Source: Gallionella sp. UBA4737 (lineage in GTDB: Bacteria; Pseudomonadota; Gammaproteobacteria; Burkholderiales; Gallionellaceae). From it: a DNA stretch of 15,945 nucleotides. Each line of letters opens with the position of its first letter. The stretch's first letter is position 1. The position numbers and the translations under genes were made by a program. Shown piece by piece: positions 1 through 7,800 of this stretch. The notes beneath the pieces were generated by a model that was given only the letters and a program-made list of their open reading frames with translations, did no database searches and had not been told where the DNA came from. The stretch lies in contig DHIV01000006.1 of the NCBI GenBank assembly GCA_002403995.1, positions 6,556 to 22,500 on the forward strand. The letters run 5' to 3'.

Positions 1-531
1 CCCACGGCGGGACTGCATTTCGATGAGGCGATGCTGCAAGCGTTGCGCGACAAGGGTGTGCGGATCGTCTATGTGACCCTGCATGTCGGCGCAGGCACCT
101 TCCAGCCGGTACGCGCCGATCATGTCCACGAGCACACCATGCACAGCGAACGCTATGTCATTCCGCAAGCCACCGTGGATGCCATTGCCCAGGCGCACGG
201 CGCAGGCGGGCGGGTGATAGCCGCCGGGACGACCAGTCTGCGCGCGCTGGAGAGTGCCGCTGCGGTTGGTGAGTTGGTCGCAGGAGAGAACGAGACCAAC
301 ATCTTCATCGTGCCGGGTTATCGCTTCAAGGTGGTGGATGTGCTGCTCACCAATTTTCATCTGCCCAGATCCACGCTGCTGATGCTGGTGTGCGCGTTCG
401 GCGGGATGAATGAAATGCTGGCAGCATATCGCCATGCGATAGAAAAGGAATATCGCTTCTTCAGCTACGGCGATGCGATGCTGATCGAGCGCGATGATGT
501 AGGGCGGGCTATGCACGCCGCCAATAATTAA
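1..531 (+). CDS. queA: S-adenosylmethionine:tRNA ribosyltransferase-isomerase QueA, 3' part
   Basis: QueA transfers and isomerises the ribosyl group of S-adenosylmethionine onto 7-aminomethyl-7-deazaguanine at the tRNA wobble position, giving epoxyqueuosine in the cytoplasm. The frame is open from base 1, so the start lies outside the window. Visible family blocks are PTAGLHFDE at the very beginning, [23 protein letters not shown], a [12 protein letters not shown] block, [21 protein letters not shown] and [11 protein letters not shown] near the end. QueA normally stops shortly after the SYGDAM block; here about 11 further residues ([11 protein letters not shown]) and the TAA are written by a REPIN starting at base 499. 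The partner tgt lies about 900 bp downstream, separated by repeats and a RAYT pseudogene. Identity is very secure; only the extreme C-terminus is odd. Confidence 0.97.
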   Translation, partial: PTAGLHFDEAMLQALRDKGVRIVYVTLHVGAGTFQPVRADHVHEHTMHSERYVIPQATVDAIAQAHGAGGRVIAAGTTSLRALESAAAVGELVAGENETNIFIVPGYRFKVVDVLLTNFHLPRSTLLMLVCAFGGMNEMLAAYRHAIEKEYRFFSYGDAMLIERDDVGRAMHAANN

Positions 532-553
532 TGTCGGGCAGAGCCCGACCTAC
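499..553. repeat. REPIN copy 1, overlapping the queA 3' end
   Basis: This 55-nt inverted REP pair begins GTAGGGCGGG and ends CCCGACCTAC (reverse complement GTAGGTCGGG). Its second half is a clean hairpin, GTCGGGC-AGA-GCCCGAC (533-549). The first hairpin is eroded (ctatgca where the other copies have ttctacc). The linker CGCCGCCAATAATTA closely matches the copy at 1369-1422. The first 33 nt lie inside the queA reading frame. Confidence 0.85.
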
Positions 554-565
554 GACTGATTAGAT

Positions 566-790
566 GTAGGGCGGGTTCTACCCGCCGTAAACAATCATGT
601 CGGGCCGGCTGTGCATAGCCATTCGGCTAAGTCACCAAAAGGCTTTGCATAGCCATCTGACTAAGTTGGCAAACTACGCCAACATAAGTCATTGGTTAGC
701 TTTGCATAGCCATCTGACTAAGTTGGCAAACTACGCCAACATAAGTCATTGGTTAATGGTGACATAAGCCGCTGGTTAAGCCCGACCTAC
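566..790. repeat. REPIN copy 2, split by nested palindromic elements
   Basis: The left part, 566-608, contains GTAGGGCGGGTTCTACCCGCC, a short linker and GTCGGGC. The right part, 779-790, is AGCCCGACCTAC. Removing 609-778 restores a 55-nt REPIN like those at 499-553 and 1369-1422. The interruption falls in the loop of the second hairpin, between GTCGGGC and GCCCGAC. About 170 nt of other repeats occupy the loop. Confidence 0.8.
608..778. repeat. Nested 57-bp palindromic repeats (outer copy holding two tandem inner copies)
   Basis: Two adjacent identical 57-nt units occupy 642-698 and 699-755. Each starts GCTTTGCATAGCCAT and ends TTGGTTA, and folds as a long hairpin with a GTTGGC/GCCAAC inner stem and loop AAACTAC. 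The flanks are halves of a third, diverged copy: 608-641 (GCTGTGCATAGCCATTCGG...) and 756-778 (...AAGCCGCTGGTTA). The halves join to exactly 57 nt (34+23), with GTCACCA/TGGTGAC as the inner stem. The tandem pair therefore sits in the loop of the outer copy, and the whole sits in the loop of REPIN copy 2. Together with the REPINs this accounts for nearly all DNA between queA and the RAYT pseudogene. Confidence 0.85.
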
Positions 791-811
791 ATTTGTGAAG
801 GTGACCTGACA

Positions 812-1345
812 ATGTCGAATTACCGCCGAGCCCGTGTACCCGGAGGCAGCTACTTCTTCACGCTGGTGGCGCATGATCGCCGTCCGATCCTTACCAGCGA
901 AAATGTCAGAGCCGCTTTGCGTGCTGCCTTGCAAGCGGTACGCGACGAACATCCGTTTCTCGTGGAGGCTTGGGTGCTGCTTCCCGATCACCTGCATTGC
1001 CTGTGGCGATTGCCGGAGGGCGATGCCGATTACTCCTTCCGGTGCCGGGATAAAAGTTTTTCATAGCGCTGGGCGAAGATCAAGCGCCTTACCCGGCATC
1101 ATCTGGGCGTGTCAGCCGGAGAAAAATTGTGGCAACCCCGCTATTGGGAGCATAGCATCCGCGACGAAAACGATTTCGCGCGGCATGCCGATTACATTCA
1201 CTGGAACCCGGTGAAGCACGGTTTGGTAAGATGCGCGGCGGATTGGCCCTATTCGACCTTTCACCGTTTTGTAGCGGCGGGTTTGTATCCCAAAAATTGG
1301 GGTGTTGCAGATGACCGATTCGGTGATGGCGATTTTGGTGAGTAG
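812..1345 (+). pseudogene. REP-associated tyrosine transposase (RAYT, Y1_Tnp/IS200-like), interrupted by an in-frame stop
   Basis: RAYTs are single-copy relatives of IS200/IS605 transposases that bind and nick REP hairpins and are thought to spread REPINs. The ATG at 812 follows a GAAGG ribosome site. Visible family marks are the N-terminal YRRARVPGGSYFFT, the HUH-type metal motif in LLPDHLHCLWRLPEGDADYS, RWAKIKRLTRHHLG, KLWQPRYWEHSIRDENDF and the candidate nucleophile tyrosine in HADYIHWNPVKHGLV. After DADYS the frame carries about ten foreign codons ending in TAG (1064-1066), then resumes unshifted with RWAKIKRL. This is an in-frame insertion of about 27-30 nt containing one stop, not a frameshift. 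The protein would be cut after about 84 residues, before the catalytic tyrosine. REPINs flank the gene on both sides. Amber readthrough is possible but unsupported. Confidence 0.88.
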
Positions 1346-1368
1346 GAAGTTTAGAAAAATAATCGCAT

Positions 1369-2528
<1,160 letters not shown>

Positions 2529-2539
2529 AGCCGGATCAG

Positions 2540-4561
2540 TTACTGTTTGATGCGCATGTCGCGCTGCTCCAGTACCAGCGACAAGAACTCGTCGGCCGGC
2601 AACGGGCGGCTGAACAGGAATCCCTGTACAAAGTGGCAGCGGAGCTGCTCCAGGGATGAAAGTTGTGCCCTGGTCTCCACACCTTTCGCGACCACCTTCA
2701 AGCCGAGGCTGTTCGCCAATGCGATGATCGTCGTCACGATCGCCAGATTGTCGGCACTGTTGGGCAGATCCTGAACGAAGGTGCGATTGATCTTGAGCAT
2801 GTCGATCGAGAAGCTCCGCAAATACCCCAGACTCGAATAGCCGGTTCCGAAATCATCGAGAGAGAACTTGATGCCGATGCGCTTGAGCCCTTCGAAATTG
2901 GCGAGAGTTGATTCGCTCATATCTGTCAACACGCGATCCGTGATCTCCAGGTGCAACCTGCCCGGATCGATCTCGGCCTGTTCGATCAAACCGGCAATCA
3001 TCGTCGCCAGGCCCGCTGTCGCGAAATGGCGTGGCGACAGATTCACCGCCATGGTGAAATCGCTGAGTCCATGTCCCATCTCCTGCCATGCCTGCAATTG
3101 CGTGCAAGCTTCGCTGAGGACCCATTCGCTGAGCGGGACGATCAGGCCGCATTTCTCCGAGATCGGGATGAATTCTTCCGGCGAAAGCCAGGTTCCATGC
3201 GCATTGGGCCAGCGCAGCAGCGCTTCGGCACCTATGATCGCGCCGGACTTCAGGTCGACGACAGGCTGGTAATGCAGCACGAATTCGTTGCTCTCGAGGG
3301 CGCGCCACATTTCGTCTTCCATTTGCACCTGCTGAAGCACTTCCTCGCTCATGTGCTCGACGAACATCTGGTGCCTGTTGCCCCCGAGGCCCTTGGCGCT
3401 GTGCATCGCCATGTCTGCTTTGCTTAACAGTGTCTCCGCATCTCTTCCATGCTCTGGATAAAGTGCGATGCCGATGCTGGCAGTGAGGTGGAGTTCGCGC
3501 CCTTCCGCCTCGATGGGTAATGCGATGGCACCGAGCATCTTCTTGGCGATCTGGAACAGATCCGCGTTGGATTTGATGTCAGGCAAACTCACGACGAATT
3601 CATCGCCGCCGAGGCGGGCGATAGTGTCGTTTCCGCGCACACAGCTTGCCAGACGCTGCGCCAGGGTTTGCAGCACCTTGTCGCCGATGTGGTGACCCAG
3701 GGAATTGTTGACGTTCTGGAAATTGTCGAAATCGACAAAAGCCACGGCAAGCAGATTATTGTTGCGTTCCGCCGATGTCAGTGATTGATTGATCCTGTCC
3801 AGCAACAGCAAACGGTTCGGCAGGTTGGTCAGCGTGTCATGGGTAGTCATGTGCCGGAGACTTTTCTCGATGCGGCGCTGATGTTCGTAATGTCTCCTGA
3901 TGATCCTGTCGGCGTTCCTGACGATGATGAACAGGATGCCGTAAAGTGCGGCCAGCACTGCGATCACGCTCAAAGTGACAAACAGTTCTTCTTTTTCGTC
4001 GCTTGCATCCAGGTCAGTGACGTCGGTATAGATCGCCATCACACCCTCGATTGGCGCCTCTGTGCTGCTGCGCAGCGGGATGTAGCTCGACAGCACATCG
4101 CGGTTCACAAACTCCCCGTTGAAAGCGCTGAACTTGTCGTAGTGGGCGACTTCGCTTAGCTCCTGCCCCTGTCTTGCGGAGAGGAAGCCTGCAACGTTGC
4201 CATTGCCGGCCCCGATCTGCGGGTAATCCGTCGAGAATAGCGTGCGCCCGTCGAGCTGGTAAATCGTCACTCTGACTGTTGGGGTATTGCGCACTGCATC
4301 ACGCACGCTTTGTCCCAGTCTGGCGATGTCGGGCTGGCGACGCAAGGCATCTGCATCAAGCCGTTTCGCCGCATTGGCGAAATTGCGGAATTTTGGCCAA
4401 ACGTTGCTTGAAAAAGCCTGCGCCAGTGTGATGTTCTGCTTTTCGCCATATCTAAGCAGGCGGTTTTTTTCAAATGACTGATGAAGCATGCCGAGGACGA
4501 TTGCCGCCAGCACCATTGAGACCAAGCTCGCGATGGAAAAATAGCGCAGTAGTCGAAACAT
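2540..4561 (-). CDS. Membrane-bound GGDEF-EAL protein (c-di-GMP turnover), atypical EAL site
   Basis: This 673-residue bifunctional-type c-di-GMP enzyme has a transmembrane helix (about 8-27), a periplasmic sensor region (31-190, family not recognised), a second helix (about 193-214), a GGDEF domain (about 238-400) and an EAL domain (about 412-665). The cyclase site looks active: Asp277, GGDEF at 318-322, and an inhibitory RxxD site R309-D312 five residues before it. The EAL domain keeps E446 (EALLR), N507, E539, D569-D570 and K590. However, the usual KID is KIN (N592), and the usual EGVE is KGVE (K626), replacing a glutamate proposed as catalytic base in EAL enzymes. I infer a cyclase or sensor with weak or no phosphodiesterase activity. 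The start is ATG 4561, with AAGGGAAA six bases upstream. An in-frame ATG at 4732 falls inside the promoter -10 box and is rejected. The stop is 11 bp from the convergent tgt stop. Confidence 0.94.
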   Translation of the reverse strand: MFRLLRYFSIASLVSMVLAAIVLGMLHQSFEKNRLLRYGEKQNITLAQAFSSNVWPKFRNFANAAKRLDADALRRQPDIARLGQSVRDAVRNTPTVRVTIYQLDGRTLFSTDYPQIGAGNGNVAGFLSARQGQELSEVAHYDKFSAFNGEFVNRDVLSSYIPLRSSTEAPIEGVMAIYTDVTDLDASDEKEELFVTLSVIAVLAALYGILFIIVRNADRIIRRHYEHQRRIEKSLRHMTTHDTLTNLPNRLLLLDRINQSLTSAERNNNLLAVAFVDFDNFQNVNNSLGHHIGDKVLQTLAQRLASCVRGNDTIARLGGDEFVVSLPDIKSNADLFQIAKKMLGAIALPIEAEGRELHLTASIGIALYPEHGRDAETLLSKADMAMHSAKGLGGNRHQMFVEHMSEEVLQQVQMEDEMWRALESNEFVLHYQPVVDLKSGAIIGAEALLRWPNAHGTWLSPEEFIPISEKCGLIVPLSEWVLSEACTQLQAWQEMGHGLSDFTMAVNLSPRHFATAGLATMIAGLIEQAEIDPGRLHLEITDRVLTDMSESTLANFEGLKRIGIKFSLDDFGTGYSSLGYLRSFSIDMLKINRTFVQDLPNSADNLAIVTTIIALANSLGLKVVAKGVETRAQLSSLEQLRCHFVQGFLFSRPLPADEFLSLVLEQRDMRIKQ

Positions 4562-4727
4562 GGGTTTCCCTTGTTGTGCGGAGCCTTCAACCCCCGCATT
4601 TTGCTTGCGGCTATCTGCCTTGCGAAAGTAGTTGGTGTTGAGTGCCGGGATAAGCCGTCGACGCTGCTCCCTTGCCGCGTTGACACCAGACACGACACGC
4701 GTCTCCGGACGGGCGGTTCCTGTCCGA
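4562..4727 (-). promoter_or_regulatory. Long 5' leader of the GGDEF-EAL gene
   Basis: If transcription starts about 7 nt after the -10 box, the untranslated leader is about 160 nt. It is purine-rich near the gene and ends in the ribosome site AAGGGAAA (4565-4572). I looked for a c-di-GMP-I (GEMM) aptamer and could not match its conserved core. No other structure was identified. Confidence 0.35.
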
Positions 4728-4757
4728 ATCATATTGGAATGTTCCGGACACTGTCAA
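4721..4757 (-). promoter_or_regulatory. Sigma-70-type promoter with overlapping inverted repeat, upstream of the GGDEF-EAL gene
   Basis: On the minus strand a perfect -35 TTGACA (4757-4752) is followed by an 18-nt spacer and TATGAT (4733-4728). An imperfect inverted repeat, TGTCCGGAA (4750-4742) and TTCGGACA (4728-4721), lies on either side of the spacer/-10 region. This is a plausible operator that would block polymerase. The promoter call rests on near-consensus boxes; the operator is inference and its regulator is unknown. Confidence 0.65.
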
Positions 4758-4790
4758 CGCAAAGGAAGCCCCGGAGCGGCGGAATGCCGG

Positions 4791-4862
4791 TTTGCCCGAC
4801 AAATCAACGCGGGCAAACAAATTAACGCGGGCAAATAAATTAACGCGGGCAAATCAACGCGG
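4791..4862. repeat. Short tandem repeat downstream of mfd
   Basis: Four consecutive units end in AACGCGG(G): 14 nt (4800-4813), 18 nt (4814-4831), 18 nt (4832-4849) and 13 nt (4850-4862). They alternate CAAATCAACGCGGG and CAAAYAAATTAACGCGGG. TTTGCCCG at 4791-4798 can pair with CGGGCAAA at 4810-4817, and with similar sequence in later units, giving alternative hairpins just past the mfd stop. No clear U-tract terminator is seen. Confidence 0.75.
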
Positions 4863-4874
4863 AGTTGGCAAGGC

Positions 4875-7800
4875 TCACTTCAGATCATTGAAAAAGTTTC
4901 TGATCGCCAGCACGCGCTGGTGCAGGTCGCTGTACTTCAACTCGATGCGCAGTTTGTCCTGTCCGGCCATTTTGACGTGCCGCTTGCTCTGGATCAGCGT
5001 GATGATCTTCATCGGGTCGATAGGCGGATTCGGCACGAATTGCATTTGAATGGCTTCCGAAGACGCATCCACCTTGCTGATGCCAAGCGGTTTGGCGAGG
5101 ATGCGCAGGCGGTGGCAGTCGAGCAAAACTTGCGCGGGTTCCGGCAGCAGGCCGAAGCGGTCGATCAATTCCTGGTGCATCTCGTCCAGTTCTTCCAATG
5201 TTGCGCAGTTCGCCAGCCGTTTATAAATGACCAGCCGCTGGTGGATGTCACCACAATAATCGCTGGGCAATAATGCCGGTGTGTGCAGGTTGATCTCGGT
5301 GGTGACGCCGAGCGGGTGAGCCATGTCCGGCTCCTTGCCCTGGCGCAGCGAGGTGATCGCGGCATTCAGCATGTCGGTGTACAGCGAGAAGCCGATCTCC
5401 TGCATTTCGCCGCTCTGCGATTCACCCAGCACTTCGCCCGCGCCGCGTATCTCCAGGTCGTGCATCGCGAGGTAGAAGCCGCTGCCGAGCTGCTCCATCG
5501 CCTGGATCGCTTCGAGGCGTTTCTTGGCCTGCGCGGTGAGCGCTTCGGTCTCGACCAGCAGATAGGCATAGGCCTGGTGGTGCGAACGCCCGACCCGGCC
5601 GCGCAACTGGTGCAATTGCGCCAAGCCGAAACGGTCGGCGCGGTTCATGATGATGGTGTTGACGGTGGGTATGTCGATGCCGGTCTCGATGATGGTGGTG
5701 CACAGCAGCACATTGAAACGCTGCTGGTAAAAATCGCGCATCACCTGTTCCAGATCGCGCTCGTTCATCTGCCCATGTGCCACGCGGATACGCGCTTCGG
5801 GCAGCAAGCGTTCCAGTTTCTCCAGTACATTGGCGATGGTCTCCACCTCGTTGTGCAGGAAATACACCTGTCCACCGCGTTTCAGTTCGCGCAGCACTGC
5901 CTCGCGGATGATGCCGTCGCTGGCCTGCGCGACGAAGGTCTTGATCGACAGCCGGCGCTGCGGCGCGGTGGCGATGATGGAAAAATCGCGCAGACCTTCC
6001 AGCGACATCGCCAGCGTGCGCGGGATAGGCGTGGCGGTCAGCGTCAGCACGTCCACTTCGGAGCGCAAGGCTTTCAATCTTTCTTTTTGCTGCACGCCGA
6101 AGCGGTGTTCCTCGTCGATGATGACCAGTCCGAGGTTGTGGAACTTCACGCCCTTCTGGATCAGCTTGTGCGTGCCGATGATGATGTCGAGCTTGCCGTC
6201 GGCCATGTCCTTGAGCGCCTGCGTCTGTTCTTTTGCGGAACGGAAGCGCGACAGCTCGGCGATCTTGATGGGCAGGTCGGCGAAGCGGTCGGAGAAGTTC
6301 TGGAAATGCTGTTCGGCGAGCAGCGTGGTGGGCACCAGCACTGCGACCTGCTTGCCGTCCATCGCCGCGACGAACGCGGCGCGCAGCGCGACCTCGGTCT
6401 TGCCGAAGCCGACATCGCCGCAGATCAGCCTGTCCATCGGCTTGCCGCTTTGCAGATCGTTGACGACCGCTGTGATCGCAGCGGCCTGGTCCGGGGTCTC
6501 CTCGAAACCGAAACCGGCGGCGAACGCCTCGTAATCGTGCGGGCTCAGCTTGAACGCGTGGCCTTTGCGCAACGCGCGCTGCGCATAGAGATTCAGCAGT
6601 TCGGCGGCGGTGTCGCGCACCTGCTGCATCGCGCGGCGCTTGGCCTTGTCCCACGCTTGCGTGCCCAGCTTGTGCAGCGGCGCGGTCTCCGGCGCGCCGC
6701 CGCTGTAGCGGCTGATCACATGCAGTTGCGCGACCGGCACATACAACTTGTCCTCACCCGCGTATTCCAGCAGCAGGAATTCGTTCTCGCCTTCGCCGAG
6801 ATCGAGATTGATCAGTCCCGCGTAGCGCGCGATGCCGTGCTGTTCATGCACCACCGGATCGCCGACCTTGAGCTCGGACAGGTCGCGCAACATGCCTTCC
6901 ACATTGGTCTTCTTCGCGGCACGCGCGGCACGGCTGCGCGGCTGTGCGGCGTAGAGCTCGGTCTCGGTGACGATGGCGATCTTTTCGTCCGGCAATACAA
7001 AACCGGCGTGCAGTGAGCCGACCGTGAACAGGAATTTTTCCTTGCTGGCGAGGAATTCCGCATAGCCCTGGCACACGGCAGGTATGAGGCCGTATTCGTG
7101 CAGATAGTCCGCCATGATCTCGCGCCGTCCCAGGCTGTCCGCGAGCAGCAGCACGCGCCCGTCGTAGGCTTGCAGGAAATTCTGGAATGCCTGCGTCGGT
7201 ATCTCGGCGCGGCGGTTCACCGCGATGTCGGGCAGAGGCTGGGTTGCGCAGGGAATTAGATTTTTAGGTGTTCCCTCACCCTCTCCCTCCGTTTCGCTCC
7301 ACGGCTTCGCCCCCCTCGCTACGCTCTCCCCGTTTGCGGGAGAGGGGCTTGAACTCCCCTCTCCCGCAAGCGGGAGAGGGGGCGGGGGAGAGGGTAATAT
7401 ATCCAGCCGCGCAAAATCTTTTACGCGAATGAAGAACTGCTCCGCATCGAGGAACAGCTCCTTCGGCTCCAGCAGCGGGCGCTGCGGATCGCCCCTGAGC
7501 AGGTTATAACGCGACGCGGCATCCCTGGCGAAACCGGCGATGGCCTCGTTCACATCGTGATGCAGACACAGCGTGGCATTCTTCGGCAGGTAATCGAACA
7601 GCGTGGCGGTGCGCTCGAAGAACAGCGGCAGGTAATATTCGATACCCGCCGGCGCGTTGCCCTTGCTGACGTTCTTGTAGATATGCGACCTGGAGGGATC
7701 GCCCTCGAAGCGTTCGCGGAAACTCTCGCGGAAGCGCGACTGGCCGGCCTCGTCCAGCGGGAATTCGCGCGCCGGCAGCAAACGGATCTCCGGGACCGGA

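Noticed and set aside
642..755. CRISPR-like array
   Set aside because: Only two 57-nt copies, directly adjacent with no spacers and strongly palindromic; no cas genes.
2529..2539. Terminator between tgt and the GGDEF-EAL gene
   Set aside because: The 11-bp gap is too short, and no stem with a T-run was seen across the two gene ends.
4562..4720. c-di-GMP riboswitch in the leader of the GGDEF-EAL gene
   Set aside because: Short stretches such as GGGAAACC and CGCAAGGC recall GEMM pieces, but their order and spacing do not match the conserved core, and one overlaps the ribosome site.
4562..4732. 57-residue N-terminal extension of the GGDEF-EAL protein from ATG 4732
   Set aside because: That ATG lies within the -10 box of a strong promoter, and a good ribosome site precedes ATG 4561, which is followed at once by a membrane helix.
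5283..7016. Long open frame of 577 codons on the plus strand
   Set aside because: It is antisense to the conserved mfd coding sequence and its composition mirrors mfd codon bias; no family motifs are seen.
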